NCBI GenBank assembly: GCA_947470895.1
Contig: CANIVF010000047.1
Span: 1-32,407 of the forward strand
Length of the DNA: 32,407 nt
Direction: 5' to 3'
From: Bacteroidota bacterium
Lineage (GTDB): Bacteria; Bacteroidota; Bacteroidia; Cytophagales; Cyclobacteriaceae
Shown here: positions 8,272 through 17,255 of the stretch, in pieces
How positions within the stretch are numbered: the first letter of the stretch is position 1
Layout: the number at the start of each line of letters is the position of its first letter
Position numbers and translations under genes: made by a program
Notes under the pieces: generated by a model
The model's database searches: none
Seen by the model: only the letters and a program-made list of their open reading frames with translations
What the model was told of the DNA's origin: nothing

Positions 8272-9672
8272 ATGCAATACAACGTCACAGTTATTGGTTC
8301 CGGTCCTGGTGGATATGTGGCAGCGATTCGCTGTGCGCAGCTTGGTTTTAAAACGGCCATCATCGAAAAATATGACACGCTGGGTGGCACCTGTTTGAAT
8401 GTGGGATGTATTCCCTCCAAAGCTTTGCTGGATTCGTCTGAACATTTTCATAATGCCGCGCATACGTTTAAGGAACACGGCATTGAAATCAGTGAACCAA
8501 AAGCAAACATCACGCAAATGATTAAGCGCAAGACCGGTGTGGTTAAGGCCAATGTGGATGGTATTGCATTCTTAATGAAGAAAAATAAAATTGACGTGCT
8601 TACAGGAGTAGGTTCATTCGTAGATAAGAACACAATCAAGATCACCGCTAAAGACGGTAAAGAAACTCAGATCACTACGGAGAAAGTAATCATCGCAACA
8701 GGATCAAAGCCAACACCACTTCCATTTGCTCCTTTCGATAAGAAGAGAATTATTTCGAGCACGGAAGCCTTGGAGTTGAAAGAAATTCCAAAACAGTTGA
8801 TCGTAATTGGTGGTGGTGTGATTGGCATGGAGTTAGGCTCCGTGTATGCACGCATCGGATCGAAAGTTACTGTGGTTGAGTTTTTGGATAATTTGATCCC
8901 AACTATGGATGGTACTATGGGTAAGGAATTAGCCAAGGTGGCTAAGAAGTTGGGTATGGATTTATACCTCGGTCATAAAGTGACTGCGGTTGAAAATAAA
9001 GGAAAAGAAGTGGTGGTAAAAGCAGAACCAAAAAATGGTGGTGCTGCCGTGGAGTTGAAAGGTGACTATTGTTTGGTGAGTATCGGAAGGAGACCCTACA
9101 CAGATGGACTTGGTTTGGACAAAGCCGGTATAGAATTGGATAAAGGAAAAATTCCTGTTGATGATCATTTGAAAACTAAAGTGGATAACGTCTATGCGAT
9201 TGGTGATGTCGTGCGTGGTGCCATGTTGGCTCACAAAGCAGAGGAGGAGGGCGTGATGGTTGCTGAGCAATTAGCCGGACAAAAACCACATATTAATTAT
9301 TTACTGATTCCAGGAGTAGTGTACACTTGGCCAGAAGTTGCCAGTGTTGGCTACACCGAAGAGCAATTGAAAGAATCAGGGCGTGCTTATAAAGTGGGAA
9401 GCTTTCCGTACAAAGCATTAGGTCGTGCCAGAGCATCCATGGATCTGGATGGATTAGTAAAAGTGTTGGCCGATAAAACCACCGATGAAATTTTAGGTAT
9501 TCATATCATTGGTGCCCGTGCTGCGGATATGATTGCAGCCGGAGTCACAGCGATGGAGTTCCGAGCTTCTGCAGAGGATATTGCAAGAACTTCTCATGCT
9601 CACCCCACGTATATGGAGGCAGTGAAAGAAGCTTGCCTGGCAGCTACTGCGAACAGACCGATTCATATGTAA
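8272..9672 (+). CDS. lpd: dihydrolipoyl dehydrogenase (E3)
   Basis: The FAD-dependent E3 reoxidises dihydrolipoyl groups of E2 and reduces NAD+. The 466-residue protein has the FAD-binding GSGPGGYVAA (9-18), the redox disulphide in GGTCLNVGCIPSK (C41 and C46), the NAD-binding VIGGGVIGMELGSVYARIG, the second FAD contact VYAIGDVV, and the catalytic dyad in HAHPTYMEAVKEA (H444 and E449). It is third in the sucA-sucB-lpd operon, 40 nt after sucB in an AT-rich gap where TTTGAAAT occurs twice. A strong terminator follows the stop. It probably also supplies E3 to other lipoyl complexes in the cell, as is usual for a single-copy lpd. Confidence 0.96.
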   Translation: MQYNVTVIGSGPGGYVAAIRCAQLGFKTAIIEKYDTLGGTCLNVGCIPSKALLDSSEHFHNAAHTFKEHGIEISEPKANITQMIKRKTGVVKANVDGIAFLMKKNKIDVLTGVGSFVDKNTIKITAKDGKETQITTEKVIIATGSKPTPLPFAPFDKKRIISSTEALELKEIPKQLIVIGGGVIGMELGSVYARIGSKVTVVEFLDNLIPTMDGTMGKELAKVAKKLGMDLYLGHKVTAVENKGKEVVVKAEPKNGGAAVELKGDYCLVSIGRRPYTDGLGLDKAGIELDKGKIPVDDHLKTKVDNVYAIGDVVRGAMLAHKAEEEGVMVAEQLAGQKPHINYLLIPGVVYTWPEVASVGYTEEQLKESGRAYKVGSFPYKALGRARASMDLDGLVKVLADKTTDEILGIHIIGARAADMIAAGVTAMEFRASAEDIARTSHAHPTYMEAVKEACLAATANRPIHM

Positions 9673-9692
9673 GAATAATTCTTATAAAAAGT

Positions 9693-9726
9693 AAAATAGC
9701 CACTCTTGCGAATGGCTATTTTTTTT
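9693..9726 (+). terminator. rho-independent terminator of the sucA-sucB-lpd operon
   Basis: Perfect 10-bp arms AAAATAGCCA (9693-9702) and TGGCTATTTT (9713-9722) enclose a 10-nt loop and are followed by further T residues. The hairpin is 20 nt after the lpd stop and may also work for the convergent gene at 9745. Confidence 0.85.
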
Positions 9727-9744
9727 GCTTTTGCTCTTCTTGAT

Positions 9745-10905
9745 TTATTTCTCCAGCAGGTTCGAAATCAGCCATGCTCTGATCATAAGTGAGATGACAA
9801 TCGGTATAAGAAATATATTTAACTCCTGAGGAAGAATGTACCAGAAAAACAGGGTAGTGGCTAACAAGATAGCGATTCCTTTAAAGTAATTAATCAGCCA
9901 CGGAGGTGATTGTTTTTTCAGTAACAACATAGCTGCGATTGCATGTATTGGAAATGCCCAAAGTAAATTAAAATTCTTAGCGGCAGCCTGATGGTCGGTG
10001 GCAGTCCAAAGTAATAGCAGGAGAACTCCCACCCATCCAACAACTGAGAAAACCACTACATCAAACCACTTCGATAGTTTTTTTCTTTTCCAATCATAAT
10101 AGGATAGAGCTATTGTAATCAATAAGAAACTTCCGAATACAATCCATGGATGAAAGAAGCTGAATGGTATTCTTTCCGGTATACCTTCATACACGGATAC
10201 TTTTTGTTTTACAATCGGCTTTGAGTTGATCAATACGTTATCGAATGAGTATTCAATGTAGTCGGGTAAAAACATGTATTCATACGGAGATGCTTTTTTA
10301 TCCATAGGTAAACCAAGGCAGATATCAATACCCAGATCCCCCCACGGTTGCGGGCTTAAATAGAGATCGGTGAGCTCACGTATGGTATAATCCGTTTTAA
10401 TGAACGAGCCATCAAACTTCAATTCTTCTTTTAGTGTTTCGGCCAGAACATCTCTGATTTTGGTCGCACAGTTGTTATAGAAATAGTCGTAGCGATACGT
10501 TTGGTTTTCTGGTTTTCCATTCCACTCCAGGTAGTCAAATACTTTTTGCTTTTGCTCGTCCGTCAGATCCAGGATTTGTTCATGCACATAACGATTATGT
10601 GAAATGTAATAATCACGGAAATGGGGATAGGAGTAAACGCCCAGCTTGTAGTACAAATATCCGCGCGCAAAGTTGAGATAGAAATTAGGTTGATCGAAGT
10701 CAAACACTCCGTAGTTATAAGCAAAGTCAATTTGTTGATCGGGGTCATACACCCGAATGGCGCTGTGCCCAAAGGCTGCATACAATTCGTTCGATGTTGG
10801 CCCGCAGGTAATCACCGAAATTTGTGCTCCTTTGGAAAGTGACAGGTTTTGCGATTTCCCCCCGATCGAAAGCAATAGAAGGGCTATAAAAATGACTTTT
10901 TTCAT
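9745..10905 (-). CDS. lnb: DUF4105/Lnb-family membrane protein, probable lipoprotein N-acyltransferase
   Basis: The 386-residue protein starts with a signal peptide (MKKVIFIALLLLSIGG), followed by an exported domain of about 200 residues and a C-terminal membrane part of about five segments (from residue 250 to the end). The soluble domain matches DUF4105: FGHSAIRVYD with H47 and YNNCATKIRD with C146, which look like a papain-like His/Cys pair. Family knowledge (from memory): this domain is now called Lnb_N, after the Bacteroides enzyme that N-acylates lipoproteins in place of Lnt. That role here is inference. Its neighbours do not add information: it converges with lpd and diverges from a radical SAM gene. 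Confidence 0.72.
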   Translation of the reverse strand: MKKVIFIALLLLSIGGKSQNLSLSKGAQISVITCGPTSNELYAAFGHSAIRVYDPDQQIDFAYNYGVFDFDQPNFYLNFARGYLYYKLGVYSYPHFRDYYISHNRYVHEQILDLTDEQKQKVFDYLEWNGKPENQTYRYDYFYNNCATKIRDVLAETLKEELKFDGSFIKTDYTIRELTDLYLSPQPWGDLGIDICLGLPMDKKASPYEYMFLPDYIEYSFDNVLINSKPIVKQKVSVYEGIPERIPFSFFHPWIVFGSFLLITIALSYYDWKRKKLSKWFDVVVFSVVGWVGVLLLLLWTATDHQAAAKNFNLLWAFPIHAIAAMLLLKKQSPPWLINYFKGIAILLATTLFFWYILPQELNIFLIPIVISLMIRAWLISNLLEK

Positions 10906-10972
10906 CCTGTAAATAAGTGGTTCTAAAGATAAGACAATCGATTTGTAAACGGTAATTTTGAACGGACTGCTT

Positions 10973-12001
10973 ATGATCGGAAACCTGCATGATACATGGA
11001 ATTTAACGAAGAAGATGTCGCCTTCGCGGATGTTGAATGCATCGGGTGTGCTTTCGAGTTATCATTATTCGCGTCTTGTTGGCAAACCGAAACATTGGGC
11101 CATGCCTTTCAGTATTTCGATCGAGCCCACCACATCCTGTAATTTACGTTGTCCTGAATGCCCTTCGGGCTTACGTTCTTTCACAAGACCGACAGGTATG
11201 CTGAAAGAGAATTTGTTTAAGAACACGATCGATCAACTGCAGAGCACATTGTCTTACCTGGTGTTTTATTTTCAGGGCGAACCATACTTGCATCCGCAGT
11301 TTCTTGATCTGGTTGGTTATGCATCCTCGAAAAAAATATATACCGCTACATCAACCAATGCTCATTATTTAAATGATGAGATGGCGAAGCGCACGATTCA
11401 ATCTGGATTGGATCGCCTGATCATTTCCATTGATGGGACTACGCAGGAATCATATGAATCCTATCGTATCGGGGGAAAGCTGGATAAAGTCATTGAAGGA
11501 ACGAAAAATATCATTCGCTGGAAAAAGGAATTGAAATCACTTACGCCATTTGTTGTATTTCAGTTTTTAGTAGTGAAGCAGAATGAACATCAGATTGATG
11601 CTGTTCGCGCGTTAGCAAAAGAAATTGGTGTAGATCATGTAGCGTTAAAGACCGCGCAGATCTATGATTATGAAAATGGTTCTGATCTGATTCCCACGAT
11701 CGATAAATACTCCCGCTACAAAAAGAATGAGGATGGCAAGTATTCAATCAAGAATGAGTTGCTCAATCATTGCTGGAAGATGTGGCATAGCTGCGTCATC
11801 ACCTGGGATGGAAAAGTGGTGCCTTGTTGTTTTGATAAAGATGCACATTATGTGATGGGAGATTTGCAAAACCAATCTTTTAAAGAAATCTGGCAAAGTG
11901 AGAAATACAATTCCTTCAGAGCTTCCTTGTTAAGATCGCGCAGTGAAATAGAAATGTGTCGTAATTGTACGGAGGGGACAAAGGTTTGGGCTGAATCTTA
12001 A
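10973..12001 (+). CDS. radical SAM/SPASM domain protein
   Basis: The 342-residue protein carries the radical-SAM cluster motif CNLRCPEC (C56, C60, C63), preceded by SISIEPTTS, then SIDGTTQESYESYRIGG, typical of the SPASM-containing subfamily. The C-terminal region has the auxiliary-cluster cysteines: HCWKMWHSC, VPCCFDKD and MCRNC. Such proteins cleave SAM to a 5'-deoxyadenosyl radical and often modify peptides or proteins; the substrate is unknown here. The ATG at 10973 is chosen over an upstream in-frame TTG at 10958, because that TTG ends a TAATTTTG promoter-like box at 10953-10960. The gene is divergent from the Lnb-type gene and overlaps the stop of the small Cys-rich gene by 4 nt. Confidence 0.85.
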   Translation: MIGNLHDTWNLTKKMSPSRMLNASGVLSSYHYSRLVGKPKHWAMPFSISIEPTTSCNLRCPECPSGLRSFTRPTGMLKENLFKNTIDQLQSTLSYLVFYFQGEPYLHPQFLDLVGYASSKKIYTATSTNAHYLNDEMAKRTIQSGLDRLIISIDGTTQESYESYRIGGKLDKVIEGTKNIIRWKKELKSLTPFVVFQFLVVKQNEHQIDAVRALAKEIGVDHVALKTAQIYDYENGSDLIPTIDKYSRYKKNEDGKYSIKNELLNHCWKMWHSCVITWDGKVVPCCFDKDAHYVMGDLQNQSFKEIWQSEKYNSFRASLLRSRSEIEMCRNCTEGTKVWAES

Positions 12002-12168
12002 AGCCCTTTGGCTTTCAGTTCTTTTTCAACTTTTTGTAAATCAATAGCACCACATTTTCCACAACCGGATTCACAGGCATTCTTTGCCTGGAATGAACGA
12101 TAAAGAAGCCTGCCCAAGTAAAGGGCCGCTGCAACAAAAAGTCCGATGATAATGATTTGCTGAATCAT
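11998..12168 (-). CDS. small Cys-rich membrane peptide, FeoB-associated (P12-like) family
   Basis: A 56-residue product begins MIQQIIIIGLFVAAALYLGR, a single N-terminal membrane segment. It then has a basic stretch, the cysteine cluster CESGCGKC (C32, C36, C39) and a Lys-rich tail. This layout resembles the FeoB-associated Cys-rich membrane proteins, often found next to ferrous iron transporters, but no feoB lies in this window. Upstream on the minus strand is TAACTTTA, close to the -7 consensus, with a TTG 17 nt before it, and a short leader of about 12 nt to the ATG. The gene converges with the radical SAM/SPASM gene and overlaps it by 4 nt. A role as a substrate peptide of that enzyme is possible but not favoured. 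Confidence 0.7.
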   Translation of the reverse strand: MIQQIIIIGLFVAAALYLGRLLYRSFQAKNACESGCGKCGAIDLQKVEKELKAKGL

Positions 12169-12222
12169 GGCGTAAAGTTACGTAACAGATTTAAAAACAA
12201 CCATTTTCAAGGAATGATTCAC

Positions 12223-12303
12223 TCGTCCGCTTTCGGACGAAAACCCTCGATTTCGAACAATCTGAGGATGGCTTACCTTCGTATTTGAGTTGATTTCGAT
12301 CAA
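12223..12303. promoter_or_regulatory. two dyads upstream of the first permease gene
   Basis: A perfect 7-bp inverted repeat TCGTCCG-CTTT-CGGACGA (12223-12240) and a second perfect 5-bp one TTGAT-TTCG-ATCAA (12290-12303) lie 113 and 50 nt before the permease ATG. They look like operator sites or small hairpins. A near-match to the -7 box, TACCTTCG (12274-12281), lies between them. No known regulator site is recognised. Confidence 0.4.
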
Positions 12304-12352
12304 TTCGTAATGGCATCAATATTGGCTAAGGCCGTTCACAATATCTACAGTC

Positions 12353-14770
12353 ATGCTAAAGAACTATCTGAAAACGGCTTATCGTAGTCTACTGCGTAAT
12401 AAATCCTATACCTTTATCAATGTTGCAGGACTTACGCTTGGCATAACCGTTTGCCTGATCATATTTCAACTTATTCGTTATGAGCTGGAGTTCGATCATA
12501 GTCATCCTGATGCTGATCGACTTTATCGTGTAGTTCGCGATGCAAAAAATTCTTCGGGAGTTGAAAAGTCCACCGTGACACCCTATCCGTTTTCGGTGGC
12601 ATTCCGCAACGACTTCCCTGAAATCCCGGTCACGCAATTTCATTTTCATTACGAAACGCTGTTGACGGTTGGTGATGAGAAGAGCGAAGTCACCAACATT
12701 GGTTTTGCCGATTCTTTATTCTTTGATTTTTTTGGATTTGAAGTTTTGTCGGGTAATCCAAAGGTGGAGTTAGCGCAACCCGGAAAAGTCTTTGTAACCG
12801 AATCATATTTGAAGAAGATTGGTGGAGATAAAGTGAAGACCATCAAACTTGGAAACATCCTGGAGCTTGAGGTGGCGGGTGTGATCAAAGATCCTGTGTC
12901 GCCTTCGCATATTAACGTTAATATGGTTGCCTCATATCGCTCATTAGCTGGGGTTGAAGAGCAACTGGTAGGGTTCCCCTTGGATCAATGGGGATTAAAC
13001 TCTTCCGGTTTTTCGTACATCTTATTGCCAGAGAATCAAACTAAAGAACAACTCGAAGCACGGTTCCCTGATTTTGTAAATAAATACTATTCGAAAGAAG
13101 ATGCTGTTAGCCAAACTTATTCGTTGCAGCCACTTTCAGCCATTCATTTTGATCAGGAGTATGAAGATAACCCAGGCACCAGCACGATCTCTTCATCTAT
13201 CTTAATTGTGTTGGGATGTATTGCTTTATTCATTCTGATTATTGCGTGTGTCAATTTTATTAACCTGTCCACAGCACTTTCTATCCGAAAAGGAAAAGAA
13301 GTTGGTGTAAGAAAAACATTGGGTGCACAACAAGGTCAGCTTGCGCTTCAGTATTTAAGCGAAGCGTTTTTATTAACACTGATCGCCTCGATCATTTCAT
13401 TAGGTATTGCCGAGATCGCCACACCAGCTTTGGGCCAATTTCTGGAAAAGAATTTATCGCTATCGAATCTTCATGATTTCACTACGCTCGGGTTTCTCAG
13501 TGTACTGATTTTGCTAACTTCATTATTTGCGGGTGCTTATCCGGCATTGGTATTGTCGAAATTCAATCCGATCGATGCATTGAAGAGCCGCTTCTCGACA
13601 CAGCAGGATTCATCGGTGTCATTAAGAAAGACTTTGGTGGTGGTTCAGTTTTTTATCGCCCAGGTGCTGATTATTTGTACGCTCGTGGTTGCTTCGCAGA
13701 TTCGATTTTTTCAAAACAAATCCATGGGCTTTGCTAAAGAAGCGGTCATTAACGTTCCACTTCCGGATAATAAAGTTGAAATGCTTGAGTCACTTCGTAC
13801 TCGTTTAACTGCGGCAGGAATTAGTGATGTCAGTTTTGCTCTGAGTGCTCCGATGGGTGATTATAATTTCGGAACGAGCATGCATCGTCCTGAAGTGAAT
13901 ACGGAGGAACGATACACGGTTCGCGTGAAGCCTGTGGATATTCGCTATAAAGATGTATATGATTTGAAGTTAATTGCTGGTCGGTGGTTTTATGAAAGCG
14001 AAGAAAAAACTGCCAGTGTTGAAAAAGAAGAGGATCGTCAATATGCGTATGTGATGAATGAGCAAGCCATAAATGCATTGGGCTTTGCGACACCAGAGGA
14101 TGCAATTGGAAAAAGTGTTACAATAGGTCTTAATGATATTGAAGCACCTATCATCGGTGTGGTAAAGGATTTTCATACTACATCTTTACATAATGATCTT
14201 GAATCGTTGGTGATGTTAAATTTTCCAAGTCTTTACTATGGAGCTGGTGTAAAAATAAATATGGAAAATGCATCGGAACAACTTAAGACTGTGGAAGAAG
14301 TTTGGACGCAACTATTTCCTGAGTATTTATACAAGTATACTTTTTTAGATGATTATGTGGATAAGCAGTATCAAGAGGAGGAAAGAATGTTTACCATCGT
14401 TGAAATATTCGCAGGCATTGCCATATTTATTGGATGCCTTGGATTGTTTGGACTTGTTTCTTTTATGGCGAATCAAAAGGTAAAGGAAGTTGCCATTCGC
14501 AAAACACTGGGAGCATCGACAGCGCAAATTGTTCAATTGTTTTCAAAGGAATTTATCTGGTTGGTGATCATTGCTTTTGTGTTGGCTGCACCGGCTGCCT
14601 GGTATGCGATGCAATTATGGCTTTCAGAGTTTGCTTTTAAAGTGGATGTGAGCTGGATGGTATTTGCAGCTGGAATACTCTTCACGGTGATTATTTCCTT
14701 TGTCACAGTGGGCTACCGGTCCATGCGGGCTGCGCAATCCAATCCGGTGAATGCGTTGAAGAGCGAGTAG
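12353..14770 (+). CDS. MacB/FtsX-like ABC transporter permease, first paralogue
   Basis: An 805-residue inner-membrane protein with two FtsX-type permease halves. TM1 is near residues 20-42, then comes a periplasmic MacB-like domain (about 45-280), three membrane segments (about 282-400) with the coupling-like VGVRKTLGAQQGQL, and another segment near 425-445. A second periplasmic domain follows (about 450-675) and three more segments (about 677-787) with VAIRKTLGAS. It ends SNPVNALKSE, typical of the family. MacB-type transporters act as mechanotransmitters rather than classical pumps. No ATPase gene is adjacent, so the partner must be encoded elsewhere. Substrate is unknown. The start gives the family N-terminus MLKNYLKTAYRSLLRNK. 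Confidence 0.88.
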   Translation: MLKNYLKTAYRSLLRNKSYTFINVAGLTLGITVCLIIFQLIRYELEFDHSHPDADRLYRVVRDAKNSSGVEKSTVTPYPFSVAFRNDFPEIPVTQFHFHYETLLTVGDEKSEVTNIGFADSLFFDFFGFEVLSGNPKVELAQPGKVFVTESYLKKIGGDKVKTIKLGNILELEVAGVIKDPVSPSHINVNMVASYRSLAGVEEQLVGFPLDQWGLNSSGFSYILLPENQTKEQLEARFPDFVNKYYSKEDAVSQTYSLQPLSAIHFDQEYEDNPGTSTISSSILIVLGCIALFILIIACVNFINLSTALSIRKGKEVGVRKTLGAQQGQLALQYLSEAFLLTLIASIISLGIAEIATPALGQFLEKNLSLSNLHDFTTLGFLSVLILLTSLFAGAYPALVLSKFNPIDALKSRFSTQQDSSVSLRKTLVVVQFFIAQVLIICTLVVASQIRFFQNKSMGFAKEAVINVPLPDNKVEMLESLRTRLTAAGISDVSFALSAPMGDYNFGTSMHRPEVNTEERYTVRVKPVDIRYKDVYDLKLIAGRWFYESEEKTASVEKEEDRQYAYVMNEQAINALGFATPEDAIGKSVTIGLNDIEAPIIGVVKDFHTTSLHNDLESLVMLNFPSLYYGAGVKINMENASEQLKTVEEVWTQLFPEYLYKYTFLDDYVDKQYQEEERMFTIVEIFAGIAIFIGCLGLFGLVSFMANQKVKEVAIRKTLGASTAQIVQLFSKEFIWLVIIAFVLAAPAAWYAMQLWLSEFAFKVDVSWMVFAAGILFTVIISFVTVGYRSMRAAQSNPVNALKSE

Positions 14771-14771
14771 T

Positions 14772-14791
14772 GCATGACATTATATTCATGC
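14772..14791. repeat. short inverted repeat between the permease genes
   Basis: GCATGA (14772-14777) and TCATGC (14786-14791) form a perfect 6-bp stem around CATTATAT. It starts one base after the first permease stop, and a T-rich run (ACTTTTTTC) follows about 6 nt later. It may be a weak terminator that reduces transcription of the second permease. Confidence 0.35.
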
Positions 14792-14840
14792 TTAAAGACT
14801 TTTTTCATTGGTTAAACATCTCTTGGTAAACTAATCATCT

Positions 14841-17252
14841 ATGCTTCGAAATTATTTGAAAACGGCAATCAGGAATTTGTTACACCAGCGTGGCACCACG
14901 CTTCTTAATATCAGTGGCCTTGCCCTGGGACTTGGAACAGGTCTTATTCTTTTTTTACTAGTTCGCTATCATAATAGTTTCGATACCTTTCATACTAACT
15001 ATGATCGTATTTATCGGGTGAATGTTCAATCGGATGGAAACAATGATAAGAATTATACACCGGGTGTGTATCCCGTATTTGCCGAAGCATTTAATAGTGA
15101 ATTTCCTGAAGCGGAAGAAGTCACATTCATTTCTTATCGTGCTGGCAGTTTTATTGTAATACCGCAAGCGCAGGGCGAGCCCAAAAAGTATGAAGAAGAG
15201 TCTGGTGTTGGTTATGCGCAACCCAGTATTTTTAAAGTATTCGATCGGAAGATTTTATGGGGTGATGCTGAAAAAGGATTGGATGAGCCTAATGAGGCAA
15301 TTCTTTCGAAGCGTTTAGCGATTAAGTACTTCGGAAAGGAAGATGCTGTGGGCCAGGTCTTGAAGTATGAGGGAAGAGAGTTTCGGGTAACTGCAATTAT
15401 GGAAGACTTTCCATCCAATACCGATTTGCCTTTTGATCTTCTTGCTTCGTATGGCACTATCAAAAAAGAAAAAGACGAGAATGGATGGAATGGAATATGG
15501 AGTGATGATCAATGTTACTTCAAAGTGAAAGAGGGAAGTTCTATCAGTGACATCGAAGCTCGAATTCCTGCTTTTGTGACAAAATACCTGGGGGATCAAA
15601 GCAAGAATCGCGATCACACCACTTTTATAATGCAACCCTTTAGTCAAATACATTTTGATGAGCGATTTGGGAATTACAATTATAATACGGTGAGTAGCAC
15701 GATGCTGCTTTCGCTGAGTATGATTGGAGTTTTCTTATTGTTAACCGCCTGTATTAATTTCATCAACTTAACAACTGCAGAAGCAGTGAAACGATCCAAA
15801 GAAGTGGGCATTCGTAAATCATTAGGAAGTTCACGTGCCCAGTTAGTGTTTCAATTCTTAGGAGAGACGTTTTTAATTACGGTCATCTCCATCATTGGTG
15901 CCGTAGTCATTGCTGAAGTTGGCCTTAGTCTTTTAAATCCATTTCTTGATTTAAGCCTGGCCCTCAATTTTACTACTGATCTAACTTTATGGATATTTTT
16001 GATGGGTACACTGATCATCGTGTCGCTTTTATCAGGATTTTATCCCTCGCTGGTAGTAAGCGGCTTCAATCCAGTAAGCGCATTAAAAAATCAGGTGCGC
16101 GCCAATCATTCATCTGGATTTAACCTTCGCAGAGGTCTGGTCGTGTTGCAATTTGTTATTTCTCAACTTCTCATTTTCGGTACCGTGGTGTTGATTAGTC
16201 AGATGAATTATATAAAGAACAAAGATTTAGGTTTTCGCCAAGATGCCATCCTTACGTTGCCGATTCCAGAAGAGGAAAAACCTGTCGAAGGTGATGGCGT
16301 AAGTAAGATGCGTACGCTGCGTGAAACATTATTGACCGTAGCCGGAGTAGAGGCAACAAGTTTAAGCAGCACGCCTCCTTCATCAGGAAGTGTATCTACT
16401 ACCGATTTTTATATTGAAGGTGATGAGAGGAATTATCGTACGCAGGTAAAACAAGTTGATGGTAATTATATTAATCTCTATGGTTTGGAATTGCTGGCAG
16501 GGGAAAGTGTCATTGATTCGGACACAGCACAATCATTTGTTGTAAACGAACGATTGCTCCAGGTAGCTGGCTTTAGTAGTGCTGAAGAGATTATCGGTAA
16601 GCGCATTCGCATGTGGGGCAAAAATCTACCAGTGACTGGTGTTGTAAAAAACTTTCATACGGTTTCTCTTCAGAATCCTTTGGAAGCCACAATCATGTTC
16701 AATCGTATTCACGGCTATGAAACTCTTTCTGTGAAATTAAATCCGAAGTCGATCCAACAGAGCCTTGAACAGATTCAGCAGCATTGGGAAAAGACCTATC
16801 CGGAATTTATTTATTCCTACCAATTTGTCGATGATCAGATTCGTGAATTCTATGAAAACGAACAGCGCATGTCGGTGATGTTAACGGTATTTACTTCGCT
16901 CGCTATCTTTATTGGTTGCCTTGGTTTGTTTGGATTAACCGTTTTTATGGCCAATCAAAAGACAAAAGAGATTGGCGTACGGAAGGTGTTAGGTGCTTCT
17001 GTAGAAAGCATCCTTTTTCTCTTCTCGCGTGAGTTTATAAAATTAATTCTGATTGGTTTTTGCGTAGCGGCCCCTATGGCCTGGTATTTTTCGAATGAAT
17101 ACCTTGACCAGTTCGCCTATAAAGTATCTGTTGGTCCTTCCGTTTTCTTGATGGGATTGGCGGTTACCTGTACCATTGCTTTAGTCACGGTTGCCTATCG
17201 CTCGTTCCATGCTGCTATGGCCAATCCTGTTAATTCGTTGCGAAGTGAATAA
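14841..17252 (+). CDS. MacB/FtsX-like ABC transporter permease, second paralogue
   Basis: An 803-residue protein with the same layout as its upstream neighbour: N-terminus MLRNYLKTAIRNLLHQRG, TM1 near residues 17-40, a MacB-like periplasmic domain, a central membrane block with VGIRKSLGSSRAQL, a second periplasmic domain, and a C-terminal block with IFIGCLGLFGL and GVRKVLGAS, ending NPVNSLRSE. The two proteins are clearly paralogues that arose by tandem duplication but have diverged in the periplasmic domains, so they probably sense or bind different ligands. There is no ATPase next to it. The gap to the first gene is 70 nt, so co-transcription is likely. The stop lies 3 nt from the convergent suhB-like gene. 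Confidence 0.88.
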   Translation: MLRNYLKTAIRNLLHQRGTTLLNISGLALGLGTGLILFLLVRYHNSFDTFHTNYDRIYRVNVQSDGNNDKNYTPGVYPVFAEAFNSEFPEAEEVTFISYRAGSFIVIPQAQGEPKKYEEESGVGYAQPSIFKVFDRKILWGDAEKGLDEPNEAILSKRLAIKYFGKEDAVGQVLKYEGREFRVTAIMEDFPSNTDLPFDLLASYGTIKKEKDENGWNGIWSDDQCYFKVKEGSSISDIEARIPAFVTKYLGDQSKNRDHTTFIMQPFSQIHFDERFGNYNYNTVSSTMLLSLSMIGVFLLLTACINFINLTTAEAVKRSKEVGIRKSLGSSRAQLVFQFLGETFLITVISIIGAVVIAEVGLSLLNPFLDLSLALNFTTDLTLWIFLMGTLIIVSLLSGFYPSLVVSGFNPVSALKNQVRANHSSGFNLRRGLVVLQFVISQLLIFGTVVLISQMNYIKNKDLGFRQDAILTLPIPEEEKPVEGDGVSKMRTLRETLLTVAGVEATSLSSTPPSSGSVSTTDFYIEGDERNYRTQVKQVDGNYINLYGLELLAGESVIDSDTAQSFVVNERLLQVAGFSSAEEIIGKRIRMWGKNLPVTGVVKNFHTVSLQNPLEATIMFNRIHGYETLSVKLNPKSIQQSLEQIQQHWEKTYPEFIYSYQFVDDQIREFYENEQRMSVMLTVFTSLAIFIGCLGLFGLTVFMANQKTKEIGVRKVLGASVESILFLFSREFIKLILIGFCVAAPMAWYFSNEYLDQFAYKVSVGPSVFLMGLAVTCTIALVTVAYRSFHAAMANPVNSLRSE

Positions 17253-17255
17253 GGG

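Noticed and set aside
12311-12335. A sigma-54-like -24/-12 promoter (TGGCAT...TTGGC) before the first permease
   Set aside because: The spacing between the GG and GC dinucleotides is 11 rather than 10 and the -12 half is a poor match. It was not called.
12310-12387. A 25-codon upstream ORF overlapping the permease start out of frame
   Set aside because: Short, without recognisable features, and expected by chance in such a region; no evidence of translation.
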